From Vescimonas sanitatis (GTDB lineage Bacteria; Bacillota; Clostridia; Oscillospirales; Oscillospiraceae), in the NCBI RefSeq assembly GCF_049060325.1, contig NZ_JBMGPW010000005.1, positions 130,667-194,666 of the forward strand: a DNA stretch of 64,000 nucleotides. Reading direction: 5' to 3'. Under the pieces are notes generated by a model, which saw nothing but the letters and a program-made list of their open reading frames with translations, did no database searches and had not been told where the DNA came from. Below, in pieces: positions 57,216-64,000 of this stretch (its first letter is position 1; each line of letters starts with the position of its first letter). A program made the position numbers and the translations under genes.

Positions 57216-57440
57216 TCAGACGGTAGCGTCCACCGGGATACGCTGGCGGTCTACCTGGACCCAGTGGACGCGGACGCCGCCGCCGGGCTGCTCCGTGGCG
57301 CAGAACACCACGCCGCCCATATGGCCCTCCACCGGCACGCCGCCGCTGAACAGCGCCGCAAAGCGGCGAATGTAGCCCGCCAACTCACCAATAGTCTTCA
57401 CCGGCAGATCGGGCGCGAGATAGTCAAAAAACTTGTGCAT
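57216..57440 (-). CDS. Small hypothetical protein
   Basis: A 74-residue protein, MHKFFDYLAPDLPVKTIGEL at the N-terminus, with FSGGVPVEGHMGGVVFC and VHWVQVDRQRIPVDATV at the end. GGAGG lies 6 bases before its ATG, and codon use matches neighbouring genes, so I accept it as real. I recognise no family. It is divergent from the Fe-S protein gene and ends about 140 bases before the exonuclease gene start. Confidence 0.65.
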   Translation of the reverse strand: MHKFFDYLAPDLPVKTIGELAGYIRRFAALFSGGVPVEGHMGGVVFCATEQPGGGVRVHWVQVDRQRIPVDATV

Positions 57441-57537
57441 ACGGCACCTCCAATATCATGAATTCCGTGTTCTTCCTTTGACTGTACCCATCTTACCAAG
57501 TTTGCTGTCCGAAAAAACGGACAGTTCTTCGGCGCAC

Positions 57538-57566
57538 TTGTGCTTTTTGCCGGCGTGTGGTACAAT
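57538..57566 (+). promoter_or_regulatory. Sigma-A promoter of the Fe-S protein - queH operon
   Basis: TTGTGC (57538-57543), 17-base spacer, TACAAT (57561-57566). Confidence 0.65.
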
Positions 57567-57599
57567 GTACAAAAGAAAACAAGTCGGGAGGTGGCCGCC

Positions 57600-58778
57600 A
57601 TGACCGAGATGAATACCGCGCCGCAGTTGGCCCCGCGGGAGCGATGCACCGGCTGCGCCGCGTGCTGCAATGGCTGTCCCAAGGGCGCTATCCGCATGGT
57701 GCCGGACCGGGAGGGCTTTCTGTACCCGCAGGTGACCGACGGCTGCGTCCAGTGCGGCCACTGCACGCATATCTGCCCGGTGCTGAAGCAGCGGGAGCCG
57801 CGCACCGAGCCGGCAGCGTTTATCGTCTGGAACGGCGACGAGGCCGTGCGGCGTGACTCCACCGCCGGCGGCGCGTTCTCCGCCCTGGCGGAATACGTGC
57901 TGGAGGGCGGCGGCGTGGTGTTCGGCGCGGCACTGGACAACGACCTGCGGGTCAGCCACATCGCCGTGAAAAACCTGCACGATCTGCCCCGACTGCGGGG
58001 GAGCAAGCCGGTGCAGAGCGACGTGGGTGAGAGCTATCAGCAGGTACGGCTGTATCTGGATCAGGGCCGGCAGGTACTGTTTTCCGGCACGCCCTGTCAG
58101 GTGGACGGCCTGTACCGCTATCTGGGCGAGCACCCAGAACGGCTCATCACCTGTGACGTGGCCTGTAGCGGCGTGGGCAGCCCCGGCGTGTGGGAAAAAT
58201 TCGTGCGCTCCATGGCGTACATCAAGCAGCAGAAGCCCCTGTCCGTGGACTTCCGCGGCAAGCTGAACGGTGAGAGCACGCGCCGCTTCCATGTGACCTT
58301 TGAAAACGGCGGGCAGTACGACGCGCCGCTGCTGCGGTCCGAGGTGGGACGCGGGCTGGCGCGGGGTATGTTCCTGCGGCCCGCCTGCCACACCTGCGGC
58401 TATACCAGCACGGACCGTACCGGTGACCTGACGCTGTGCGACATGACCGGCGGCGCCATCACCCCGGAGGAAAAGCGCCTGGGCGTATCGCTGCTGCTCA
58501 TCAATACCGCTAAGGGCGCCCAGATGTTTGACAGTCTGCCGCTTCACCGCCGACGCTGCGGCCTGGCCGAGGCCGTGGCCGCCGACCGTGCGCTGCGCTC
58601 ACCTACGCCGGTATCCGTGGATCGCTCCCGGTTCTTCGACGCGCTGGAGCAGGAGCCCTTCCGCCAGGTCTGCGCCCGGTTCCTGTCCGCCCTGCAGCCC
58701 CGCGAGCACGCCGGCAAGCCGCTGAAGGAACTGCTGGGCAACGTCCGCCTGCCCTTTGGAAAGAGGAAACAGAAATGA
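57600..58778 (+). CDS. Coenzyme F420 hydrogenase/dehydrogenase beta-subunit family Fe-S protein
   Basis: A 392-residue protein. Two 4Fe-4S ferredoxin motifs at the N-terminus (CTGCAACCNGCPKGAI and CVQCGHCTHICP, about residues 15-60), then the FrhB-type N- and C-terminal domains with FSGTPCQVDGLYRYL and CDVACSGVGSPG. In non-methanogens such proteins are unassigned flavin/Fe-S oxidoreductases, often next to polysaccharide genes. GGGAGG precedes the ATG. The stop overlaps queH (ATGA). Confidence 0.9.
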   Translation: MTEMNTAPQLAPRERCTGCAACCNGCPKGAIRMVPDREGFLYPQVTDGCVQCGHCTHICPVLKQREPRTEPAAFIVWNGDEAVRRDSTAGGAFSALAEYVLEGGGVVFGAALDNDLRVSHIAVKNLHDLPRLRGSKPVQSDVGESYQQVRLYLDQGRQVLFSGTPCQVDGLYRYLGEHPERLITCDVACSGVGSPGVWEKFVRSMAYIKQQKPLSVDFRGKLNGESTRRFHVTFENGGQYDAPLLRSEVGRGLARGMFLRPACHTCGYTSTDRTGDLTLCDMTGGAITPEEKRLGVSLLLINTAKGAQMFDSLPLHRRRCGLAEAVAADRALRSPTPVSVDRSRFFDALEQEPFRQVCARFLSALQPREHAGKPLKELLGNVRLPFGKRKQK

Positions 58779-59344
58779 CGAAAACGCTGCTGCACACCTG
58801 CTGTGCGCCCTGTTCCGTGGCCTGTATCCAGCTACTCCGGGCCGAGGGTATCGAGCCGGTGTCCTATTGGTATAACCCCAACATCCACCCCTACCAGGAG
58901 TACAAGGCCCGCCGCGACACACTGATGGCCTATGCGCCGTCTGTGGGCGTGGAGCTGATCGTGCAGGAGGACTACGGCCTGCGGGATTTTTGCCGCGCCG
59001 TGGCAGAGGACATCGATCACCGCTGCGGCCATTGCTATCGCCTGCGGCTGGAGCAGACCGCCCGCTATGCAGCTGAACACGGATTTGAGAGCTTTTCCAG
59101 CACCCTATTTGTCAGCCCATACCAGAACCATGAGTTGCTGCGTCAAACCGCCGAGGAGGTGTCCGCGCAGTACGGTGTGACACTCCTGTATCGTGATTTT
59201 CGTCCCGGTTTCCGCCAGGGGCAGCAGGAGGCCCGCGAGCTGGGGCTGTATATGCAGAAGTACTGCGGCTGCGTGTTCAGCGAAGAGGACCGCTACGCCA
59301 AGCAGATCAGCAGGGACATGCAGGCCCCGGAAAAGCATCTGTAA
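58775..59344 (+). CDS. queH: Epoxyqueuosine reductase QueH
   Basis: A 189-residue enzyme that reduces epoxyqueuosine to queuosine in tRNA, the non-B12 alternative to QueG. Cysteine motifs are HTCCAPCSVAC (residues 7-17), CGHCYRLRL (about 88) and KYCGCVF (about 166), as expected for QueH's Fe-S and metal sites. No other queuosine gene is in the window. Confidence 0.95.
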   Translation: MTKTLLHTCCAPCSVACIQLLRAEGIEPVSYWYNPNIHPYQEYKARRDTLMAYAPSVGVELIVQEDYGLRDFCRAVAEDIDHRCGHCYRLRLEQTARYAAEHGFESFSSTLFVSPYQNHELLRQTAEEVSAQYGVTLLYRDFRPGFRQGQQEARELGLYMQKYCGCVFSEEDRYAKQISRDMQAPEKHL

Positions 59345-59423
59345 GTTAACAATAATATATATTATGGTAAACCCAACAGCCGCGCTTTTAGCGAGGCTGT
59401 TGGGTTTTTCCTTTGGGAAAAGC

Positions 59424-59660
59424 AAGGCTCCCGGGCAACAGATGATATCTGCCGCCCGGGAGCTCCCCTCCTGTCGCGCGGGGCCTGTACCTCGCGCCCC
59501 CTACGTTGTTTCATGGTAGCACTCTGAAATCTGGTTTTCAAGAAAATTGGCGATTTCTTAACGGCATCTTAACGTAACATTCACAGATGTACCCCCGCGT
59601 CCGGGGGTGCACCTCCCAAAGCCGCCCTCCGGGCGGCTTTGGCGCGATTTGATAATCGCC
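59424..59660 (+). repeat. ~240-bp direct repeat, copy 2
   Basis: Same orientation and boundaries as 53741-53980 with few substitutions; followed about 520 bases later by SPKTFD paralog 5. Confidence 0.9.
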
Positions 59661-60087
59661 CGCCCGGTAGAAGAAAACGTCCCTACCGTGGCTGGGGCAA
59701 GCGGCTGCGCCAGCCTCCGCGCCGCCGGGACGGCGAAGTTCCTTTTACGCACCAAAACGCAGGTAGCACTTTCGCCGAATAAATTGTAACCGAATTATGA
59801 ACGGGATTTTGGATGTATTTCGGGCTATATAGTTTACATAATGACTTTTCGATTTTGACTGGAAAATTTTTCCAGCTAAGTTGTTGCATTTTTTGAAAAT
59901 CTCGATTTGAATTGCATAAATGCTGCGTTACACAAGAATTACGCTTTACAGGCGCTCAGATAAATTGCGTAAATTACTGGTAAATTATGGAAGAAATGGA
60001 AATTATTTCCAATTTCGGGAGATTTTTAACGGCGCGATGTCACTATCTCAAAAATGGAAATAAATGGTAATAAAATCCGTAAAAATT

Positions 60088-60117
60088 TTTACAACATAAT
60101 GATGTTTACGTTGTAAA
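60088..60117 (+). repeat. 30-bp palindrome, copy 5
   Basis: TTTACAAC-N14-GTTGTAAA, identical to copies 1, 3 and 4, 61 bp before the paralog 5 start. Confidence 0.85.
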
Positions 60118-60177
60118 CGCTGTCTCGGAGGATGAAGCCGAACCGGACACAAACAAATTTTTATGGAGGAAACAAAC

Positions 60178-61029
60178 ATGAAGAAGATCATTGCAACTGT
60201 GCTGGCCATGGTCATGGCTCTGGCACTGTGCACCACCGCTTTCGCGGCGGACAACTATGACCTGTATCTGGCCAATAGCACCAACATCAGTGGTAAGGTC
60301 ATCGCTGCGAATGGCGCTGTGGCCGAGAAGACCAACAAGTCCATCACCATCACCGCTGCTGCCAGCTATTCCGATGGCACTGGCAACCTGGAGTATCTGA
60401 CTGATGCTGATAGCGTTATCTACGTCAAGACCACCACTCCCACTGTTGCTGATTATGCTGTGACTGTCACTGGTAAGAAGGATATTCTGTTCTATGTGAC
60501 CAAGGTTGACGCTGCTCCCACGTATGCTGCTTCCGCAAAGGCTTTCACTGACTTTGGTTATAAGTGCGGTCAGGTCGTGAACACCGACAACAGCAAGTAT
60601 TACGAAATCACCACTGGCGAGCACACCGGCAAGGTGTTCAAGGCTGGCGAGGATTGGAGCGTTCTGGTTGACGGCAAGCTGGTTAAGCTGGCTGGCTCCG
60701 ATGCCGAGGTGAAGGCTCACACTTGGGTCGTTTCCGCTTCCAAGGTTGAGAACGGCAAGGTCGTTCCCACTGAGGCTGTCTGCGGCATCTGCGGCTCCAA
60801 GACCACCGCTATCTATGAGACTGGTAAGGCTCCTGCTGGTTCTAAGACCGAGACCTTGACTGGCGTTACTGGTTATGTTGTCGTTCCTAACGGTGCTTCC
60901 ACCACTCCTTCCACTGGCACCAACAAGTCCCCCAAGACCTTTGACGCTGGTATCGCTATGTACGTCGGTATGGCTCTGACCTCCGTCGCCGGCTCCGCCG
61001 TCGTCATCGGCAAGAAAAAGGAGTTCTAA
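60178..61029 (+). CDS. SPKTFD-family surface protein, paralog 5
   Basis: A 283-residue secreted protein with the shared signal peptide and the shared anchor (NKSPKTFDAGIAMYVGMAL then GKKKEF). The centre keeps the family outline (YKCGQVVNTDNSKYYEI, VLVDGKLVKLA, HTWVVSASKVENG, then CGICG) but differs widely in sequence from copies 1-3. Ser/Thr-rich linker STTPSTGTNKSPKT before the anchor. Followed by a terminator array and the fifth copy of the structured RNA. Role unknown. Confidence 0.9.
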   Translation: MKKIIATVLAMVMALALCTTAFAADNYDLYLANSTNISGKVIAANGAVAEKTNKSITITAAASYSDGTGNLEYLTDADSVIYVKTTTPTVADYAVTVTGKKDILFYVTKVDAAPTYAASAKAFTDFGYKCGQVVNTDNSKYYEITTGEHTGKVFKAGEDWSVLVDGKLVKLAGSDAEVKAHTWVVSASKVENGKVVPTEAVCGICGSKTTAIYETGKAPAGSKTETLTGVTGYVVVPNGASTTPSTGTNKSPKTFDAGIAMYVGMALTSVAGSAVVIGKKKEF

Positions 61030-61417
61030 TTAAACTCAAAAAAGAGAAAGGCCCATTGGGCCTTTCTTTTTTTGCCTTTAATTATCCCTCCCGCTGCCGC
61101 GGGAGGAATGATTATTTTATTTCCCCCGCTGGCGCGGGAGGAACAGTAAAGATTGCTTTTCTATGAGGTGCTTCTTTTTTGACTTTAATTATCCCACCCC
61201 CTGGCGGGGGTGGGGTGAATAAAGAGCGTTTGCCCGCTGGGCCTTTCTTTTTTTGTACTTATTTATCCCTGGCCTAACGGCGCGGACGAAATAAATATCC
61301 CCCGCTGCCGCGGGGGATAAATATATATTCCTCCCGCTGCCGCGGGAGGTATAGTAAAGGGTGTTTTTCCCTAGGCCTTTCTTTTTTTGCCGCAATTTGT
61401 GGGGCGGGGACTGCCCC
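61030..61417 (+). terminator. Terminator and hairpin array after SPKTFD paralog 5
   Basis: AGAAAGGCCC/GGGCCTTTCT with a T run (61044-61072) is the likely terminator. The rest repeats the modules seen after paralog 3: CCCTCCCGC/GCGGGAGG, CCCACCCCC/GGGGGTGGG, GCCCGCTGGGCC with CTTTCTTTTTTTG, CCCCCGC/GCGGGGG. No gene is seen. Confidence 0.75.
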
Positions 61418-61681
61418 TTGACAAACCCGCCGGAATGGGTATAATAATAAGCAGAAGGGGACGCTGCGACAAGCGGTCAGCCCCATCAAGTAAAGATTTG
61501 CATCAGGGTTTTACACCCCAAAAGAAACCGTCACTTGGCAGAGTGGCGGTTTCGTCTTTTCAGCTTCTGAATTCTGATCGAGACTGAATAGCCTGCGATA
61601 TGGAATGTAAGCGTCCAAAACATGTATGTCACCCCCTCTCGGGGCTGTGACTAACCGCCTGCCGTTTATTGCAGCGTCCTT
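61418..61681 (+). ncRNA. Structured RNA, fifth (dispersed) copy
   Basis: Promoter TTGACA (61418-61423), 16-base spacer, TATAAT (61440-61445). It has the same closing stem GGACGCTGC/GCAGCGTCC, the GAAACCGTCAC/GTGGCGGTTTC hairpin, a GGG/CCC small hairpin and a GTCACCCCC/GGGGCTGTGAC hairpin. Sequence is the most diverged of the five while the fold is kept. It lies just upstream of the sdaAB promoter. Confidence 0.82.
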
Positions 61682-61748
61682 GAGATGTATTATAAGCCGT
61701 TTGCCGGTTTTTGTCAATCTGACGTGCCGACAACCACCCACAAAGCCA

Positions 61749-61777
61749 TTGTCCCGCGCCGCATTATGTGGTACAAT
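61749..61777 (+). promoter_or_regulatory. Sigma-A promoter of the serine dehydratase operon
   Basis: TTGTCC (61749-61754), 17-base spacer, TACAAT (61772-61777). Confidence 0.7.
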
Positions 61778-61808
61778 ACCCTCGACACACTCTGAAAGGA
61801 GTTTTTCT

Positions 61809-62510
61809 ATGCTGGATATCTTTGAAATACTGGGCCCGGTGATGATTGGTCCCTCCAGCTCCCACACCGCCGGCGCCGCCAAGATCGGCGCCATGGCCCG
61901 CACACTGCTGGGTGCGCCGCCGGTCAAGGCCGCCATCCACCTCTACGGCTCCTTTGCCGAGACGGGCGCCGGCCACGGTACGGACCGTGCGCTGGTAGGC
62001 GGTCTGCTGGGCATGAAGCCGGACGATCCCCGCCTGCCGGATGCCTTTGCCGAGGCGGAGAAAGCCGGGTTGACCTACACCATAGACGAGATCAAGCTCC
62101 GCGACGCCCATCCCAACACCGCTGTTATCGAGGCCAAGAGCGCCGACGGCAGGACACTGACCATGCAGGCCTCGTCCATTGGCGGCGGCCGTATCATGGT
62201 GAACAAGCTGGATGGCATCGACGTGAACTTCAACGGTATGTTCAACACGCTGGTCATCCGCAATCAGGACGCCAGCGGCACCGTAGCGGCCATCACCAGC
62301 ATACTAAGCCAGCTGCGCGTCAACGTAGCCAACATGAGTCTGTACCGCCACAAGCGTGGCGGCGACGCGCTGATGGTCATCGAGCTGGATCAGCACCTCA
62401 AGCCCAGCCAGGTGGCGTTTCTGTCCGAGCTGCCGGGCGTGCTGTCCATGACCTACTACGACAAGGAGGAGGATGACGATGGCTCTGGATTCGATGAAGG
62501 AAATATTTGA
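61809..62510 (+). CDS. sdaAB: L-serine dehydratase, iron-sulfur-dependent, beta subunit
   Basis: A 233-residue subunit. MLDIFEILGPVMIGPSSSHT is the family start; the C-terminal ACT domain (about 150-225, NTLVIRNQDASGTVAAITSI) probably binds serine or another amino acid. With the alpha subunit it deaminates L-serine to pyruvate through a 4Fe-4S cluster. AAAGGAG precedes the ATG; a longer upstream frame would enter the RNA gene and is rejected. Confidence 0.95.
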   Translation: MLDIFEILGPVMIGPSSSHTAGAAKIGAMARTLLGAPPVKAAIHLYGSFAETGAGHGTDRALVGGLLGMKPDDPRLPDAFAEAEKAGLTYTIDEIKLRDAHPNTAVIEAKSADGRTLTMQASSIGGGRIMVNKLDGIDVNFNGMFNTLVIRNQDASGTVAAITSILSQLRVNVANMSLYRHKRGGDALMVIELDQHLKPSQVAFLSELPGVLSMTYYDKEEDDDGSGFDEGNI

Positions 62511-63354
62511 CCGCATGGAGCAGGAGGGCAAGCCCTTCTGGGAGATCGTGCTGGAGACGGATATGGACGAGCGCCAGGTAACGCGGAACCAGTCCATGGC
62601 TAAAATGCTCATCACCTGGCAGGCCATGGCCGACGCGGCGGACAGCTACACCGGCCGGCGCAAGAGCGTCAGCGGCCTGGTGGGCGGCGACGGCATGAAA
62701 ATGCGGCAGTACTGCCTGCGGGGTGAAGCCATGTCCGGCGGCTACGTCAGCGAGGTCATCGCCGAGGCGCTGTCCATGGCGGAGTCCAACGCCTGTATGT
62801 GCCGCATCGTAGCGGCGCCTACGGCGGGCGCCTGCGGCGTGCTGCCGGCGGTGCTGCTGCCCCTGTGCAGGTACGAGGAGCTGAGCCAGCACCAGCTGCT
62901 GGAGGCCCTGTATGTGGCCAGTGGTATCGGCGCGGTCATCGCCTACCGGGCGTGCATCGCCGGCGCTTCCGGCGGCTGTCAGGCGGAGATCGGCACGGCC
63001 TCCGCCATGGCGGCGGGGGCGCTGGTGGCCCTGCGGGGCGGCAGCGGCGAGCAGATCGGCCACGCGGTGGCCATGGCGCTGAAAAACCTGATGGGCCTGA
63101 TCTGCGATCCCGTGGCGGGCCTGGTGGAGGTTCCTTGTGTCAAGCGCAACGTCATCGGCGCGGTGAACGCCGTCAGCGTGGCGGACATGGCCATGGCGGG
63201 CATCACCAGCCGCATTCCCGTGGACGAGGTCATCGACGCCATGGGCGAGGTGGGCCGCCGTATGCCCGTGGAATTCCGCGAGACGGCGCTGGGCGGTCTG
63301 GCCGTTACGCCCACCGGGCAGGCCATCACCGATCGCATACGGAAATCGAAATAA
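62479..63354 (+). CDS. sdaAA: L-serine dehydratase, iron-sulfur-dependent, alpha subunit
   Basis: A 291-residue catalytic subunit. Cluster-ligand cysteines are in PTAGACGVLPAVLL, GASGGCQAEIGTASAMAAG and CDPVAGLVEVPCVKRN. It overlaps sdaAB by 32 bases. ATG at 62479 follows GGAGG by 6 bases; an ATG two codons earlier has tighter spacing. Oxygen-sensitive enzyme of anaerobes, making pyruvate and ammonia from serine. Confidence 0.95.
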   Translation: MALDSMKEIFDRMEQEGKPFWEIVLETDMDERQVTRNQSMAKMLITWQAMADAADSYTGRRKSVSGLVGGDGMKMRQYCLRGEAMSGGYVSEVIAEALSMAESNACMCRIVAAPTAGACGVLPAVLLPLCRYEELSQHQLLEALYVASGIGAVIAYRACIAGASGGCQAEIGTASAMAAGALVALRGGSGEQIGHAVAMALKNLMGLICDPVAGLVEVPCVKRNVIGAVNAVSVADMAMAGITSRIPVDEVIDAMGEVGRRMPVEFRETALGGLAVTPTGQAITDRIRKSK

Positions 63355-63366
63355 GGAGGGACTCAA

Positions 63367-63702
63367 ATGACGCTGGATTTTAACGCTGTCGATCCGACCG
63401 TTGTGCCGCATTTCAAGGGCGGCACCGGCGAAGCCCACGTCCGCACCGCCGTTGCCGACGGCATGGGCCGTATCCTGACATTGACCTTGCCCGCGGGGTC
63501 CTCCATCGGCCTGCATACCCACACTGGCAACTGTGAGATCATTCACGTGCTGTCCGGCTGCGGTGTATGCCACGACGATGGGATGGACGTACCCCTGACC
63601 GCCGGCATGACCCACTACTGTCCCGAGGGCCACACCCACGGCATTGATAACACCGGAGATGCGCCATTGGTGCTGCTGGGCATCCTGCCGGACAGCAAAT
63701 AA
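63367..63702 (+). CDS. Cupin-domain protein
   Basis: A 111-residue single cupin. Motif 1 is GLHTHTGNCEIIHVLSGCG (metal His, Glu) and motif 2 HYCPEGHTHGIDN. AAGGAGG precedes the ATG and it lies 12 bases after sdaAA, so it is probably co-transcribed. Ligand or reaction unknown. Confidence 0.9.
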   Translation: MTLDFNAVDPTVVPHFKGGTGEAHVRTAVADGMGRILTLTLPAGSSIGLHTHTGNCEIIHVLSGCGVCHDDGMDVPLTAGMTHYCPEGHTHGIDNTGDAPLVLLGILPDSK

Positions 63703-63708
63703 ATTGAC

Positions 63709-63746
63709 CGATACCCCGGCTGTGCGAAAAGCGCAGCCGGGGTATT
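63709..63746 (+). terminator. Terminator of the sdaAB-sdaAA-cupin operon
   Basis: ATACCCCGGCTG-TGCGAAAAGCG-CAGCCGGGGTAT followed by TTAG; the T tract is short. Confidence 0.7.
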
Positions 63747-63759
63747 TAGCAGGCAAAAT

Positions 63760-64000
63760 AAGGCTCCCGGGCAACAGATGATATCTGCCGCCCGGGAGCT
63801 CCCCTCCTGTCGCGCGGGGCCTGTACCTCGCGCCCCCTACGTTGTTTCATGGTAGCACTCTGAAATCTGGTTTTCAAGAAAATTGGCGATTTCTTAACGA
63901 CATCTTAACGAAACATTCGCAGATGTACCCCCGCGCCCGGGGGTGCACCTCCCAAAGCCGCCCTCCGGGCGGCTTTGGCGCGGTTTGATAATCGCCAAAA
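63760..64000 (+). repeat. ~240-bp direct repeat, copy 3 (at the right edge)
   Basis: Same orientation as 53741-53980 and 59424-59660 and continuous to the window end. Both earlier copies lie upstream of SPKTFD surface-protein genes. Confidence 0.9.

Larger units (their letters stand above)
59345..60177. other. Repeat-rich intergenic island before SPKTFD paralog 5
   Basis: Terminator CAACAGCC/GGCTGTTG (about 59377-59412), direct repeat copy 2 (59424-59660), then from about 59780 the same AT-rich palindrome block as before paralogs 1 and 4, ending with the 30-bp palindrome. The middle part of the paralog 4 upstream (53981-54440) is absent here. No gene is seen. Confidence 0.75.

Noticed and set aside
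36108..61029. Diversity-generating retroelement as the cause of the variable centres.
   Set aside because: No reverse transcriptase gene or template/variable repeat pair is present. Differences cover whole domains rather than adenine positions.
61626..61808. A longer sdaAB starting at 61626.
   Set aside because: The extension would lie inside the fifth RNA copy and before the TTGTCC/TACAAT promoter. The ATG at 61809 has AAAGGAG and the standard MLDIFEILGP start.

Overview
The window is 64 kb of GC-rich (roughly 60%) bacterial chromosome from a low-GC-phylum Clostridia lineage. The evidence is the murC/murA/rlmH/dnaG-rpoD gene content, strong AGGAGG ribosome sites, a Spo0A-type DNA-binding domain, BceRS-BceAB-type modules, MsmX-type sugar import, a GEMM c-di-GMP riboswitch, and SPKT-type C-terminal sorting-like signals. 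An anaerobic gut Oscillospirales member fits best; this is inference from gene content, not a database result.

Layout. 1-6.3 kb: the end of a YhgE/Pip protein and a BceRS-BceAB-type antimicrobial-peptide module, all on the minus strand. 6.4-10.8 kb: cysK with a candidate cysteine leader peptide, an ECF sigma/anti-sigma pair, an Rrf2 regulator whose promoter carries the same operator-like sequence as cysK, and an XRE membrane regulator. 10.9-16.4 kb: five tRNA genes, cca, murC, a YbaK/PrdX editing protein and an MsmX/UgpC ATPase. 16.4-20 kb: a low-GC GLUG-repeat surface protein, DUF523, NUDIX, DUF1653 and a YgjP-like protease. 20-26.2 kb: a LacI regulator, a maltodextrin-type ABC importer and malQ. 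26.3-31.8 kb: an orphan c-di-GMP-I riboswitch beside an operon for a GGDEF-REC-HD-GYP protein, a solute-binding lipoprotein, a hybrid histidine kinase and an Hpt protein. 31.9-35.9 kb: dnaG-rpoD and an InlB-repeat membrane protein. 36-64 kb: ordinary genes (murA, WalJ-like, rlmH, phosphohexomutase, ygfK-ssnA, XRE plus stand-alone Spo0A-C, a DnaQ-like exonuclease, a Fe-S protein, queH, sdaAB/sdaAA, a cupin) interrupted by repeat-rich islands.

The unusual content is in those islands. Five paralogous surface-protein genes (36.1, 43.0, 47.0, 54.8 and 60.2 kb) have near-identical nucleotide sequence in the 5' leader, signal peptide and C-terminal SPKTFD anchor, but strongly diverged, or in one case unrelated, central domains. 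Each is preceded by the same 30-bp palindrome, and a lone complete tyrosine recombinase lies among them. Between copies two and three is a tandem array of four roughly 230-nt units, with a fifth copy at 61.4 kb. Each unit has its own sigma-A promoter, a long closing stem and internal hairpins whose stems covary, which indicates a multicopy structured non-coding RNA that I cannot assign to a family. About 240-bp direct repeats and long inverted repeats surround the surface genes.

Regulatory links readable in the DNA: an Rrf2 operator pair (rrf2, cysK), a LacI operator pair (lacI, msmX-like gene), a shared motif at both BceRS/BceAB promoters, five 22-bp tandem repeats before the sugar-binding protein gene, and a structured leader before ssnA-ygfK.
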